Shown here in pieces: positions 46,511 through 59,405 of a DNA stretch of 64,000 bases. The position numbers and the translations under genes were made by a program. Below the pieces are notes generated by a model, which saw nothing but the letters and a program-made list of their open reading frames with translations, searched no databases and was not told the DNA's origin. Numbering within the stretch: position 1 is the stretch's first letter; each line of letters starts with the position of its first letter. This DNA comes from Candidula unifasciata (lineage: Eukaryota; Mollusca; Gastropoda; Stylommatophora; Geomitridae), in assembly GCA_905116865.2 (NCBI GenBank), contig CAJHNH020002491.1:264642-328641 (forward strand), given 5' to 3'.

Positions 46511-47240
46511 ACATTACAGGAGCTGGTGGACGCTAACATGAAGAAGACTGTCTGTAACCGAGGTTCTGTTTAAGGAACCGAGACGCGTTTTTCCCCACTC
46601 CGGAAAACTTTGTACCATAAAGATGTGTTCCAGAAGGGTGGCACTCCAGAGTTAATGTTCCGCTGTAAACTGAGTTTTACCCCATTGTTACTTTCACTTA
46701 ATGCGTACATTTCCAGTTAGTGCAGCAGTTCTCAAACTGTGGTTGGTGACCCTGTTGGTGGTCGAACGATTCTTTCACAGTGGTCAACTGAGACCATCAG
46801 AAAACACATATTCACTTTAGTTATGTAGTAGCAACGATAATAATTTTGTGGCTGGGGGGGGGGGTTACTACAACATGAGGGACTTTTAAAGGGTCGTGGC
46901 ATTAGATAGTTTGAGAACCAGTAAGTTCATGGGAGGTTTTTTTTTAGACTGTTCTCATGTGTGCTTTCTATAGTACCGCCGTATTTTTTTTATATTCAAA
47001 ATCTCTACATCTTCCTGTCTTGTTAATTTTCAAGTATTTTCAAGAATGTTGAATGCTGGGTAATAAAATAATGAAGAAAACGGAGGCACTGATGTGTTGT
47101 GTTATAGTTTTAGAAGAATTTTTTAGGGGGAGTCTGACACACATGTACACATAAAACAATGTGGTCTTGTAAATATGTTTAGTCAATTCTTCAAGCCGAT
47201 AGGCATTACTGTATGGGTTCGGGAAAAAACTAGGAAGGGC
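46511..47240. other. Duplicated intergenic block
   Basis: Aligns with 14100-14735 behind copy A. No gene seen. Confidence 0.55.
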
Positions 47241-47274
47241 GAGGATGGGGGCCGGGAAAGGGGGGGGGGGGCGG

Positions 47275-47430
47275 CAGGGTCTCCCTAACAAGCATGTCGT
47301 GCATCGGCGACTTATTAGGAGTGTGTCCTTTAGAGTGTATCTGCCTATGGCTAGAAACCAACAGTCTGCATACAAAGAAGCCAGATCTGTAAAACAGAAC
47401 TATGGCTTTCAGCTGGAGTTTACTGCTGAT
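47275..47430 (+). repeat. R5 retroposon, partial
   Basis: Duplicate of 14740-14905. Confidence 0.65.
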
Positions 47431-47631
47431 GAAGGCTTCGAAACAAACCAATAAACAGAAAGAGAAAATGAAATGTATGGGGCAAGTTAGCAAAAGAAAT
47501 GGGGAAAACATGTGAAGGAAATACTGGTCAAGAGAGATAACGGAAAACAGAGAGTTAGAGACATGCTAAAACCGTTAGCAACATAATATAATAAACAACA
47601 AAATTATTTCAAATATTAAGTGAAAGATAGG

Positions 47632-47860
47632 AAGCCTATGTGGTGTAGCGGCTAGACGCTCGCGTGGGGATCTGAAGGTAGTGGCTTCAATTTCTGGACC
47701 ACCTTGACTTGTGAAATGACATCATGAAATTCATTAATTATGCCAAGTGGAGTTCTTGGTAGTGTTTTGTGCATAGGTCATGACTTTTATATAGCAAAGT
47801 ATTTTAAGGTAGACCTGACGGAAATGTGGGTGCTCTGACAAGATTTTGTGCTAATACAAC
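47632..47860 (+). repeat. R3 SINE-like repeat
   Basis: Duplicate of 15109-15340 (GTGGTGTAGCGGCTAGACGC). Confidence 0.6.
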
Positions 47861-47904
47861 AACAAATTTTCAAGAAAATTATTAACACAATCAAGCATAT
47901 ATAA

Positions 47905-48345
47905 GAATGCAAAGATAAATATATATATATATATATAAAGCTACCAGTGCCAAACGTGGACACTATTTAAAGCCAATATACGTAAAATCACCACCTGCGA
48001 GACGAGATGCCTGAGAGAATCAGCCAACCTAACCATCCAAATAATGATACTATCAGAAAAACTGAGGAAACGACACCTTGCACTAGATTTATCGAGAAAC
48101 AGCAGATCAAGTGTTTTGGCCGTCTCGTTAGAATGCAGCAAGATCAAATACCATCACGAGAACTACATCTCAGAAGATCAGCTACAAGAGCAAGAGGACG
48201 GCCCAGAAATATGGATCGACAATATTAAAGACACCCTACGCTTTCACGGCATGACAATAGCCAATTGCAGCCAGCGTGCACTGGATCGCAAATTATTCTT
48301 GTCCACGGCGCTTAACGGAGGAAGTGGTTTATAATGATGATGATG
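47905..48345 (+). mobile_element. LINE 3' remnant, reverse transcriptase C terminus
   Basis: Duplicate of 15385-15835. Frames here read CTRFIEKQQIKCFGRLVRMQ, then ARGRPRNMDRQY and TIANCSQRALDRKLFLST. Confidence 0.72.
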
Positions 48346-48419
48346 ACAACAACAGAAACAAAGAAAAACAAACAAAACTTAACTGAATCGACAGCACTAT
48401 GGACATTTCCATAAGCACG

Positions 48420-48815
48420 CTGCCACTGATGTGTGCGTTAGGGACTACCGTCTGCTCGCCAAGTATCTAGGGGATCTTATATAAATGTCAGTCCTCAACA
48501 CATGTGCACCAGGTTCTCTCAGCTGAAGAACCATGACCGCCCACTCTCATGGGCACGCCATATGCTAATGGTGACTATAACTGGGGTAAAGGAAGATCAA
48601 ATCGGCCACCATGGCAGGCATGGGAGGCTAAGATCCAGGGAACCAGACCTCCAGGGCGACCCAGGGTTCGCTGGGAAGACAACATCCGATAGTCCCTGAC
48701 TGACAGAGGACTAGAATGGAACAAAGCCAGGAAGAAAACTACTGATAGAGAAGTCTGGCGATTTCTCTGAAAACCTTTACACCCCAAGGTAAAAGAGGAG
48801 CGACTAAATAAAGTA
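48420..48815 (+). mobile_element. LINE 3' remnant
   Basis: Duplicate of 15940-16330, reading LKNHDRPLSWARHMLM and, in another frame, RPPGRPRVRWEDNIR-like residues. Confidence 0.65.
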
Positions 48816-50374
48816 AAGGACGGTCAACCCACACAAGAGCACCACTATTAGCCAGACTCAGTAATACCTTCACATGTCCTATCGTAACCACCAACATAGT
48901 CTACGAGTACTGTAATAATACACCACGCCAAGTATGGTACTGTAGTGCGAATAGTCTCTTTATTATGGAAGAACACATTACGACGAAGATGAGTTGGTGA
49001 TCAATGACTGACTGTCAAGTCTTCTACTCCCAGCCAAATACACTCACATCAGAAATCTCCCCAGGCATGGACAATACGCCCCTGCGAACTATGTACGATC
49101 TGAATGCCACGGACGACTTAAAAACGATCGCACAGATACAACTACGTAATGTGCAGTGACAATCCTCTGACGGTTCTCCCTCTTAAAGAACCCGCCACCC
49201 AAGGACCCAATGTAGATGCACCACTTGGTAAAATGAATCCACACCTCCCGTCTGCTACCTAGTCACTCATTGAAGTATCACTCATTAAAGTATCACTGAT
49301 CAACATCACGATAACCAGTCTTTGATACCCCCATATCACAACTTCACATTCATTGTCGCACACAAATTTCTCCAGCACTTCTGTGCACTTAAGGACAACC
49401 CGTTAACCAGCGTGCCACATAGCCGTAACTCTATAGACCCTACACACATGACCGACACAAGTCCATTCTAGAAAATAACTGACAGAATAATGAAGTCCAA
49501 CTCATGATCACCACAGTCTCCAGACAGTTCACACGAGTTCCACTGAATAAAACATTGCTAAAACTGTCACACAACACAGTCCATAGGTCATCAACAAATC
49601 GCGCACACGTCTACACACTAAGACGAACTGAAAGCTGATTGACTCAAGCTACCACGAGGTTTTCATACCTGCTGTCAACTCCGCATAGATCTCGCCAAAC
49701 TGAACCAATAATCAAATGAACAGACTGGACAGAACTTGGTGTTGAGCATGTACCTTGCTTTCATCCTTCTGTTGTAACCTCTGAAAATACGTAGTCATTG
49801 AAACGTCTTATTAAAGCAAACACCATGTCGTAGTGTGTGGCACCTTGACGAGGAGTCCCTCCATTACTATACACGGGAGTGCCACTATATACCTTGATTT
49901 AATTATAGATTTCCCCCTGTTACTATACAAATGGCATCGGAACCTTGTTGGAGGTTACAACCTCTCGTTGTTTCATCATTGATTATACGCGCCCCCACCC
50001 CCAGTCTTGTAAAAAAAAAAAAAGCCCTCCCCTTTTTTGCCATCAATTTGTAATTTTTACTTGTGTATATTTGACCTTTTAACTTTGAATGTATGTCTAC
50101 TCGTAGGGACACACAAGAAAGAACAAGTGGGTAAAAGAAATTAAACCAGCACTTTGCTGGAGAAAAGAAAGAAGCAACAAAGAAAGAAAGAATGAATAAA
50201 CAAATCAACAAAAGGCACCTAACAAAAGAAAGATGAGAATCCATAGCTATTTATGGGGTTACAGGTCTCAAGTTCATATTTTACCATATAAAAAAGTCTT
50301 CCACCATATATTGTAACCCCCGCCACCGACCATCATACTGCACTTGAACTAGCTTCCCTGAAGGGGGAGCTTTG
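48816..50374. other. Duplicated intergenic block, no gene recognised
   Basis: Aligns with 16331-17919 behind copy A. No supported coding segment. Confidence 0.55.
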
Positions 50375-50613
50375 GGTTATAATTGTGACTAGGTTATGTG
50401 CGCCGTATCGCGATCGAAACCCATTGCTGGATGCGTGGATTTTTATCATGGTATGGTGCGTCGCAGCTCGACCCAGCCTAAAATAGGTAACAGGATGGCT
50501 GTCCTGGAAAAGTAAACACGGCTGACGTAATGCTGACCACATTACCCACCTAGTACCGATTGGTCTGTAAAAATATGGGATGCTCATTCCATATGCCCGA
50601 TGCGACTGAGGCG
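50375..50613 (+). repeat. R1-tail SINE, alternative head
   Basis: Duplicate of 17920-18152: CGATCGAAACCCATTGCTGG and AATGCTGACCACATTACCCA. Confidence 0.7.
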
Positions 50614-50917
50614 TAAAAAAGGATCCTTACTTACCTTTATTTGCGCCATATAAAATGGCTTAGCATTGCTGGCCACCACGTAGCCTTGAAAAGTCGTTTA
50701 CCGGCGAGCCAATGGGCGACTCGTTCGCTGATGGACAGAATAAATATCTTGAATACTTTCCTGTATACCAGTTATACCCCTGGTGCCATTTTGGCAGAGA
50801 GACCATCAAAATTATTTACTGTATACGGTCTCAAAGCCTTGTTGGCCATCTTATCGTAGCCCGAAATCGTATCGGCGTAGCCAGCCATTTTGTCGGATAT
50901 CGACTTTCGAGTGGCTT

Positions 50918-51640
50918 ACTGGACTGCGTGGCTTGTTGGACTGCGTGGCTTGTTGGACTGCGTGGCTTGCTGGACTGCGTGGCTTGTTTGACTGCGTGGT
51001 TTGTTTGACTGCGTGGCTTGTTGGACTTCTTGTCTTGTTGGACTGCGTGGCTTGTTGGACTGCGTGGCTTGTTGGACTGCGTGGCTTGTTGGACTGCGTG
51101 GCTTGTTGGACTGCGTGGCTTGTTGGACTGCGTGGCTTGTTGGACTGCATGGCTTGTTGGACTGCATCGCTTATTGGACTACGTGGCTTGTTGGACTGCA
51201 TGGCTTGTTGGACTGCGTGGCTTGTTGGACTGCGTGGCTTGTTGGACTGCGTGGCTTGTTGGACTGCGTGGCTTGTTGGACTGCGTGGCTTGTTGGACTG
51301 CGTGGCTTGTTGGACTGCGTGGCTTGTTGGACTGCGTGGCTTGTTGGACTGCGTGGCTTGTTGGACTGCGTGGCTTGTTGGACTGCATGGCTTATTGGAC
51401 TGCGTGGCTTGTTGGACTGCATGGCTTGTTGGACTGTGTGGTTTGTTGGACTGCGTGGCTTTCTAGACTGCGTGGCTTGTTGGACTGCGTGGCTTTTTAG
51501 ACTGCGTGGCTTGTTGGACTGCATGGCTTGTTGGACTACATGGCTTGTTGCACTGAGTGGCTTGTTGAACTGCGTGGCTTTTTAGACTGCGTGGCTTGTT
51601 GGACTGCGTGGCTTGTTGGACTGCGTGGCTTATTGGGCTA
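50918..51640. repeat. 17-bp minisatellite, ~42 units
   Basis: Head-to-tail GACTGCGTGGCTTGTTG with scattered substitutions. As 17 is not a multiple of 3, every three units cycle all frames, giving long spurious reading frames (for example LVGLRGLLDCVACWTAW) on both strands. Confidence 0.97.
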
Positions 51641-51990
51641 CGTAGGATACGGACCACAATAAGACATGCTCCCAGCAAGAAATATCTCAAGAACTTGGAT
51701 GAATTATTAAAAACACAAACATGGATAGACGATAACAGAACAGAACAGAACAAGTGAATATTTGAGAAATATGACGTAAAGTTAATATTCACATAGCGTA
51801 CAAACAACCGGATCTGGGCTTAACCAGAAGGACGCAGAAGACCCACAAACGAGGACAAACATACCATATCTAAACATGCAGGAAGGGACATCGCAGTAAA
51901 CAGATAGAGATTCTGAAGCACTGAACATGGAACAAGAACCCGATTATAATCAAATAATTTGGTGTAAGTCAGAAAGTCACAACTATAATC

Positions 51991-52256
51991 TTCTTCTTCT
52001 TCTTCGCGTTCACCAGCTGTACACTCTGGCGGAAAGTTCTGGTTGCTCGTCCACTACTGAACTGCAGTCCTGCCCCAGAACCTGAGTGTTGCGTGTGCAT
52101 CAGTTTTACAGATCTCATTCTCTTGAATACAGACTGTTGGTTCCTTGCCTCTCCGGCAGATGCACTGCGACTTCAAAGGAAGCTCCCCAATTAGTCGACT
52201 CGTACGACATGCTTTTGGGGAGTCAGTGGGTCTATTCTAGTTTTCCCCCACACGGG
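51991..52256 (-). repeat. R5 retroposon insertion specific to the B unit
   Basis: Flanked by AACTATAATC on the left and AATTATAATC on the right. The A unit has one site (ACACAGTTATAATCAAAAGC, about 24890). (TTC)n tail at the left. Confidence 0.82.
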
Positions 52257-53190
52257 TATCAATTATAATCAAAAGCTCTCTTTTCAAAAGAAGCTGGTTG
52301 AACTTTGCGATAATTTTTTCCCTCCCAAAATCAGATTACGTCACTATAACCACACCCACTATCACCGTGCTTTATCATCATCACTTGTCTCGGGTCATCA
52401 AAGATCAAGAACCAAGAAACCTAACACAAGTCCTTCTCGGGACTATTCGTGACGACTACAGCAGTCACGCCAACAACACCTTTATAGTTATTACAGTCAC
52501 CAAGTTTATACATTATCACAACTACTATACTCAGAGGAAGCAGAGTAATTTTTGGATCTATTTTTAGATATATATAATACTCCAGTTAACAAGCCGACAC
52601 GCCGTGATCTTGGCAGAGCATCCTCCTATACCCGATATTTTTTGCTGTATAAAGCCATTTCAGGATCTAACTACTACCTAAACTGCGCACTCATTACTAC
52701 TGTCGTCCGTACCCGGTCCAGATTTCAGATTATCATGTAACCACCAGGGGCCCTCATATAATTGCCATGCGATTGAATGGGGTGTAGGGGATATGTTCAT
52801 GTAAGATGCTCATTCCTAATACCCTAACCCCTACAGACTGCACTCCTGGAGGGACAAACTGCATACATTACCAATGAGAAAGAGCAAGTAGTTCAATGCT
52901 CAATGACAGTAGCCTAGGTAAGGCAAAATGTAATATAGACACTATGTTTATCTTTTGGCTACGACAGGTCACAGCCAACTAACAGGAACGGTTAGCAAAG
53001 AACGCTGCGCTAGGCATCTGATGGGTGGCTCATTGTGTCACATTGATGTCGAGTTCAAAAGAAATAAAAGTATACTATTGTTATGACAACAACAAATAAA
53101 ACAAATAAAACACCCATGGAAAAAAAGATGTAAATATTCCACATTGCTTAAGGTAATACCAGAGTACTTTGTGAAGTTACTTGTGCTCTA
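52257..53190. other. Duplicated intergenic block without the A-unit insertions
   Basis: Matches 24900-24993, 25557-25770 and 26659-27240. It shows the empty sites of the R6 insertion (about 52352) and the mariner element (about 52570). Confidence 0.6.
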
Positions 53191-53193
53191 ATT

Positions 53194-53505
53194 TTCTTCT
53201 TCTCCTTCTTCTTCTTCTTCTTCTTCTTCTTCTTCTTCTTCTTCTTTGTTCAGCGGCTGTAAGCTTCGGTGGAAAGTCCTGGTTGTTCGTCCATCTGGAC
53301 TTTGGCTTTGTACCAGGGCCTGCGTTTTGCGTGCACATCCGTTTTACTGGCCTATTTGTGTGCTGTGGGTTGTTCCTGCCGTTGGGCCGCTGCACTCTGA
53401 CTTGGAAGAAAGCTCTCAATTAGTCGACTCCTACGTCATGCTTGTTGGGAAGGTGTATTCTTGTTCTCCTCAAAGTGGGACACTAGAACCAACATGGGGA
53501 GCTCT
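53194..53505 (-). repeat. R5 retroposon
   Basis: (TTC)n at 53197-53245, body and head to about 53505 (CACTAGAACCAACATGGG). Duplicate of 27273-27545. Confidence 0.78.
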
Positions 53506-53709
53506 AATTATAACTTCTTTGAAAGTGATACCTAGTTCATGGAAGCTGACTCGTTTTTGAATAACATCCGGGACGAGACGCCTGAAGACACAGGGGTGGG
53601 CAAACCATGAGACTATTGTCGAAGAATGGCAAGGTCTCAGCGCTCTCCTTCATACAGGTCGTTGGTGATAACAGGATATGGAGAAGCATGATCTAGTCGG
53701 CAAAACAAT

Positions 53710-54125
53710 TGATGATGATGATGTTGATGATGATGATGATGATGGTTGTGGTGGGGAGTATGGTGGTGTTGATGATGGTGATAATGACGCAGTGTAGGAG
53801 ATAAGGATGATGATAATGAAAGGAATGATGATTATTTGGTGAAGATGATCAAGAACATGATGTGGTGGTGGCTGTGGTGATGTTGATGATTGTGATAATG
53901 ATATGGTAGTGGAGGGGATAATGATGATGGTAATGATAATGATAGAGATGATGATTACGTGGTGGAGATGATGCTGAAGATTATAATGGTTGTGGTGGTA
54001 GTTGTGGTGGTGATGACGATAGTAATAACGTTGCTGATAATGGTGGGGATAATGATGACGATAATGATATGGATGATGACTACACTCCTGATGGAGATGA
54101 TGCAGATGATAATGATGATGATTGC
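53710..54125. repeat. GATGAT-rich simple repeat
   Basis: Counterpart of 30537-30880. Confidence 0.85.
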
Positions 54126-54149
54126 ATTGACGGTGACCTGGTCTGGGTG

Positions 54150-54385
54150 CCGGTTTCTCACTGTGCTCGTGGGGGAGATGAGAGAGTAGCACGGCCTCTT
54201 ATGTCCTAATATTTATGTAGTAAAAGTCGACTACTCAGGGATGTTTCCTTTGAAGTGAGAGTGTATTTATCTGGGAAGCAGGGAACCAACAGTCTCTATA
54301 CAAATAGGCCACATCGGTTAAAAGGATGTGCACCAAAACTGAAGTTCTGGATCAAGACTAAAGTCCAGATGTGGACGAACATCCG
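54150..54385 (+). repeat. R5 retroposon, diverged
   Basis: Counterpart of 30893-31115. Confidence 0.65.
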
Positions 54386-54590
54386 GAGCTCTCTGCTCTG
54401 GTCTCCTATTCCCCCACCCCCTCCCACATAAAACAATGCGAAAGGGTATGCTCACGATGTCCCCACCCCCCTAGGTTCCATCGCCCTTTGCCAACAGATT
54501 AGCGTTTCTTTAAGGGTCTCAGAAAATGTAGGGTTGCAAGAAAAGTAAGCCATATAATTGTTATGTTGACCTCAATATTCCTGGCCAGGG

Positions 54591-54600
54591 TTATATAAAC
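54591..54600 (+). promoter_or_regulatory. TATA box of copy C
   Basis: TTATATAAAC, conserved in position with copy B, about 92 bases before the first usable ATG at 54684. Confidence 0.55.
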
Positions 54601-54683
54601 TACATATTAAAACAGACAGACGCAAGCGGTAAGGCGAGATACAAGGCTTGCAATTGAAAAACTTTGCTGTATTTGTTGGAACG

Positions 54684-54744
54684 ATGATGTTACAGGCTGT
54701 TTGTCTGTCTGTCGGTCTAATTCTGGTTGTCGTTCAATGCCAAG
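54684..54744 (+). CDS. Copy C exon 1, signal peptide
   Basis: 61 nt from ATG to donor GTAAGAG, phase 1 exit. It encodes MMLQAVCLSVGLILVVVQCQ. The upstream ATG used in copy B is TTG here (54654), so the shorter signal peptide is the likely product. The hydrophobic core is complete. The next exon (56284) is frameshifted, but joining directly to the coil exon at 58546 would keep frame. Confidence 0.82.
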
Positions 54745-55233
54745 GTAAGAGAAAACTGTTCAGTCAGTATTTTTCACTGTTACCAATACTAATATTACTG
54801 ATATTAATATTAATACTACTAATATTATTTTTTTTTATTAGTTGCGTAGGTAAAAGTAACGTTGGTCTCACCACGCCTCGCCCATATACACTCTAGCTCT
54901 CTTCTGGTTGGTAGTTTCTGAACCTGTCACCTTGGCACAAGGTTAGGGGGTGTTCCACAATGCTGTTGATGTCGCTTTATGTAAATTTCAGCACGCCAGT
55001 GCTTTTATAACTACAACAACATGAACAAACTGGTCCTAACACAGCTTCACTAAAGAGTGCTGCAACCTATGTCACAGGCATTCTCTTTCTCGGAATGAAA
55101 ATGCAAGACACCACAGAAATTAAACAACAGAGCGGGACACACCAGTAACCTTCAGGAAAGTCGACAAGCCTAACAAATGTGTAAATAAAAAGTGACCTAC
55201 TCTATTTAGGGAGATTAATGTGAACCTAACCAG

Positions 55234-55456
55234 TTGCGTATCCTTTACAGAACATTGCAGGACCAACCCCAGCATATTTCGACTGTTGTGGTTTCTCTAG
55301 GCACATTTTTACGTTCGGTAGTTTGCCATTGCTCCCTGAACGGCCAGCTCCCGATACCACTGAAGAAACCAAAGCAAAGCAAATAGTCTGCAGCTGGGAT
55401 CGAACCCAGCACTCCGGCATTACAAAGCGTTCGCAATGCCTAAGTCACAGACGCCG
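55234..55456 (-). repeat. R2 SINE
   Basis: Counterpart of 31980-32202: GGATCGAACCCAGCACTCC and AAGTCACAGACGCCGAC. Confidence 0.75.
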
Positions 55457-55465
55457 ACACAATCG

Positions 55466-55529
55466 ACATTACTACTACTAATATTACAATTAATACTACC
55501 GCCACCACCACCACTACTACTACTACTAT

Positions 55530-55567
<38 letters not shown>

Positions 55568-55642
55568 GTAGTAGTAGTAGTAGTAGTCGTACTGCTACTA
55601 CTACTACTACTACTACTACTAGTAGTAGTAGTAGTCGTACTG

Positions 55643-55720
<78 letters not shown>
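55466..55720. repeat. (TAC)n/(TAG)n microsatellite
   Basis: Alternating blocks of TAC and TAG triplets with TCGTACTGC interruptions. The switch from ACTACT to AGTAGT makes short palindromic junctions at about 55565 and 55620. Confidence 0.95.
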
Positions 55721-55721
<1 letters not shown>

Positions 55722-55875
55722 GGTAATACAACTACTAATGTGTCTGCTTGGGGTTTTGTTTGTTTTTCAACCAACGGTTGACCGCATGAATCCATTTCCC
55801 AGCTTGTGTCTACTGTGTCTAACTTTGAGGTAACAGCAAAAGTGCCCTTTCCATGCCAATATGCCTATAGGAAAT

Positions 55876-56103
55876 ATACGGCTAGACCTTTATTTTATAG
55901 ACCAATCGGCACTTGGTGGGTGATGTGGTCATCATCACACCGGTCGCCTTTACTTCTCATGACTGCACCTCGTACCCACTCAAGGCTGGGTCGACCTGGG
56001 AGTCAAGGTAATTTTTTTTTTAAGTCCGGCTGCGTCAGGAGCTGAACCCACGACCTTTCGATCCGCAGACCAGCCTCTAGCCGCCATCGCCACGGCGACT
56101 TCC
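55876..56103 (-). repeat. R1 SINE, reverse orientation
   Basis: TATAGACCAATCGGCACTTG at the left, GCCGCCATCGCCACGGCGAC at the right. Counterpart of 32750-32947, slightly longer because it keeps GGGAGTCAAGG and TTTTTTTAAG. Confidence 0.78.
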
Positions 56104-56283
56104 GTATCCAACTTTGCACTGCTCACATCAATGCCTCACCATTGGCTGGTAAAGAATTTTGTCGACACGATGGCTTGTATCTCCGTGTGTTTATCCTTTG
56201 CCTACATTGCGCTTTTTGATCGTATTGTGAGCTAATTTTGTTCTTGATTGTACTCACACCGATTACTTTAATCCACTCCGCAG

Positions 56284-56644
56284 TTCTGGACTTCACAAGG
56301 GAGCTAACACCGGACGATAGCTACTGTGGAAATCTCCGATGTGTAGCGAAAAGTTCCCTGAACATCATCAACATTCGTCATTTATGATACCACCGACAAA
56401 GGCAAATCTGTCAAACTGGCGTCTATCTCCGTGTTTGCCCCCGAAGTATCCATAGACTCATCCAAGGTCAACGTTATCAATGCCACAGGGAACATCTCAC
56501 AGTACGACGGGGTCTTGAATGTTTGGTTCTTGAAGGAATTTGATTGCTTGTATGGAGCGTTTCAGTGTCAACTTGACTTCTTTGACACCAACGGCCAACC
56601 GGGTGTGATCAGAGAAAACTTGACACCAGCCACCGAAGAAAATG
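56284..56644 (+). pseudogene. Copy C N-terminal domain exon, frameshifted
   Basis: Homologous to copy B exon 2 with both splice sites intact (CTCCGCAG acceptor, GTAAGA donor), but 361 nt instead of 360. An extra base near 56374-56376 (AACATTCGTCAT against AACATCGCCATA) shifts the frame and TGA follows at 56385-56387. The rest stays readable one frame over (FAPEVSIDSSKVNVINATGN, then CLYGAFQCQLDFFDTNGQ), so the lesion looks recent or is an assembly error. Substitutions elsewhere are modest. Because the exon is phase 1-1, skipping it would restore the frame. Confidence 0.85.
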
Positions 56645-56683
56645 GTAAGAAACAATTAAAAGATCTATATCGTATATTGTAGT

Positions 56684-56815
56684 GGTGGTAGCAGGGGTAA
56701 TGATGATGATGATAGTTATGCTGGTAGTTGTAACAGTGATGGTGGTAGTAATAGTGTTGGTGGTGGTAGTAACTGTTGTGATGGCGGTGGTAGTAGTAGT
56801 GAGGATAGTGGTTGA
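56684..56815. repeat. GGT/GAT-rich simple repeat
   Basis: Counterpart of 33522-33812, shorter. Confidence 0.85.
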
Positions 56816-56818
56816 GGG

Positions 56819-57110
<292 letters not shown>

Positions 57111-57799
57111 AATGTGACAGGCCAATTACAGCTATTGGGTTTGCGAAGAAACCTGGCCAGCCATTAGTTAATAAAAGACCTTGCTTAACATGAAGCGGTC
57201 TATTTGGCTGTCGCCCTCTGGTGTGTGTCATGGCTTGCAGTGGTCAATTGCCCTGCGTTGTTGATGCTGGCAGCACATGGCCGCATCGCGATGCAGATGC
57301 GACTGACAGGCCGAGATAGAGAGTCTGACTGGTGATTTTTGGCCGGCCTCCCAAAAACGGGAATTCCCGTTGAGCTGTACGGCCTTATCTGGAACTGGCT
57401 ATTACTTCTAGTAATTTTCCCTGCTCTCTGGGTAGTAAGATCGATCGCCCGTGTGTATTGTTGGGCAGGTAAAAATAATTCCTTGGCATTTGGAAACAGA
57501 AAATAATAGCCTAACGTGCAAAATCTGGAGTTAAAAATCTACCCAAAGTATTTCAAAATCCTCACCGGTGCTACGGAGTTCGTACAGTGCGCTGAGATTC
57601 TTCGGACTCAGGCTTGAGTTTGAAGTAGAGCCGAGCACTTATGGGTGACTACCCTTGTACCATGATTTAATCTGTTGTTCAAATCATAGGGGGAAAACAC
57701 ACATATGCAGGCACACTGCGCGTCTAGTTGTTGCTTTTTGTTTTTGAAGTGAGGAGCAATTAAGATGTGTCGCTGTGAGTGAAGCTCAGCCCCACCAGG

Positions 57800-57965
57800 G
57801 GTGGGCGATAAACGCCCAGTGACACAAAGTGGCACTCTTCGTATTAGAATAAACCAGATTTACAGTTCAACCGTTATGTTATATTAGGGTCCCTAAAGAC
57901 AGCTGGGGTGGGGTTTCAAAATTTAAGATAAATTGCGTCCCATTTTGGGGCAGACTAACGTTGCG
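57800..57965 (+). repeat. R4 retroposon, partial
   Basis: GACACAAAGTGGCACTCTTC, then GGGTGGGGTTTCAAAAT and AATTGCGTCCCATTTTGGGG. Confidence 0.6.
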
Positions 57966-57989
57966 TTGCATATCAATCATTTATATTGT

Positions 57990-58520
57990 GAACTGTGGCT
58001 TCCAGTCAATATGGCGGGTAAGTGAGTTTACCATTTTAGTAGTGGAATTTGGTTGCTTCTGACAATAGTTAGTCGCTGAAATTTCCTCCATATGTAGACT
58101 GAAAGGATATAGTTCCGTGAGCTGGGTGTATGGGGTGACACTATGAGCTGCGGATTTCATTTGGAATAATGTTGACTGAACCCAAGGTGACTTGTGTTGT
58201 AAACTACAGATTCAGAAAATAGCAAATGGTCCGTCGACAGAGAACTGGTTGTGCCTTTAACAATTTATTGCGTGTACAACAAGTAATCTATAGTAACTGC
58301 TGCTTCCATTGACGACGAACTGCAGTTCTAGTGTCTGACTGCTTGCTTTAGCCCTTCTCAACCCTGCCTGATGCATTTAATACTCATGTATGCTGCTGGA
58401 TTTGCCGAGACTGCAGTTTGTATAATGTTTTTTGCAAGACACAGGATGGACATTTTTTCTGGTTCTCATTGGCACAGGAACGGAGCAACTATGGAGTGAC
58501 CCGGAAATGTGATTTCCTGA
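57990..58520 (+). repeat. R6 LINE 3'-end copy before coil exon
   Basis: GTCAATATGGCGGG, AAAGGATATAGTTCC, GAGCTGCGGATTTCATTTGG, ACAGATTCAGAAAATAG and GGAACGGAGCAACTATGGAG match 24994-25556 over most of its length. Confidence 0.75.
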
Positions 58521-58545
58521 TTATCTATTAATACTATTCTTGCAG

Positions 58546-58727
58546 CAACCATCGTATACAGCCTAGCCCAAATTGCCACACAGCTGAAGAAACATTCGGA
58601 GGAGACGGACAAACAACTGGAGGCGCTGAAGCAGGACAATGAAGTCTTGAAGACCGTTTTAGACAGCATCTTAGTGAAAGTATCCAGGATCGAGGGGTTT
58701 TTGAACTCTTCACTTGACAAAGAACAG
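58546..58727 (+). CDS. Copy C exon 3, coiled coil
   Basis: 182 nt, acceptor TCTTGCAG, donor GTAGGG; phase 1 to 0. Nearly identical to copy B, ending RIEGFLNSSLDKEQ. Open. Confidence 0.9.
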
Positions 58728-59021
58728 GTAGGGCAACTGTCTGTGTGCCTAGTGTAAGTAGGTGTGTTCGTGTTTGCTCGCGCATGTTTGTGCTTTTTAT
58801 TTTATTTTTTATCTGTCTAGTTCACTTTTTACTAGAGTTGTGCTTAATTATTTATAATGTACACGATTTAATTACCTAATGGGATTTCTGTTGTGGAATA
58901 TAGTAACTGTAAGAGACAAATTCAACAATATTTACAGGTCAGGCATATGCTGTTGGACCTACATATTTGAAGACGAATCGACAATCGATCTGGGTTGACT
59001 TGTGAGCCCAACTCGACTTTT

Positions 59022-59120
59022 GTCTTTTTCTTCTTCTTCTTCTCCTTCTTCTTCTTCTTCTTCTTCTTCTTCTTCTTCTTCTTCTTCTTCTTCTTCTTCT
59101 GCTCCTTCTTCTTCTTATCA
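59022..59120. repeat. (TTC)n microsatellite
   Basis: About 30 TTC triplets. Counterpart of the longer tract at 36868-37174; the R5 body that follows in B is missing here. Confidence 0.93.
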
Positions 59121-59169
59121 TTATTATTATTATTTTAACTATATAAAATGCATACCCCATATTGGTCCT

Positions 59170-59405
59170 TATGTGGGTTCCGGGGTCCCATTGTGGGGGG
59201 GAAAAAGAATAGACTCACCGCCTCCCCAAAAAGCATGTCGTAGGAGTCGACTAATTAGAGGTTTTATTCGAAGTCGGAGTGCATCTGCATGACAGGCAAA
59301 GAACCATCAGTCTGCATTGCAAATGAGTCAGATCTGTAAAACGGATGAGCACTCATTCGTCAGATTCTGGAACAATTCTAGCCGGTGAACGTAAAGAAGA
59401 AAAAG
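59170..59405 (+). repeat. R5 retroposon
   Basis: TGGGTTCCGGGGTCCCATTG, GTCGTAGGAGTCGACTAATT and a GAAGAAAAAGAAGA tail. Confidence 0.82.

Noticed and set aside
50783..51585. Long overlapping reading frames of up to 227 residues rich in C, W and L
   Set aside because: They are translations of the 17-bp satellite in all frames and both strands, not a protein gene.
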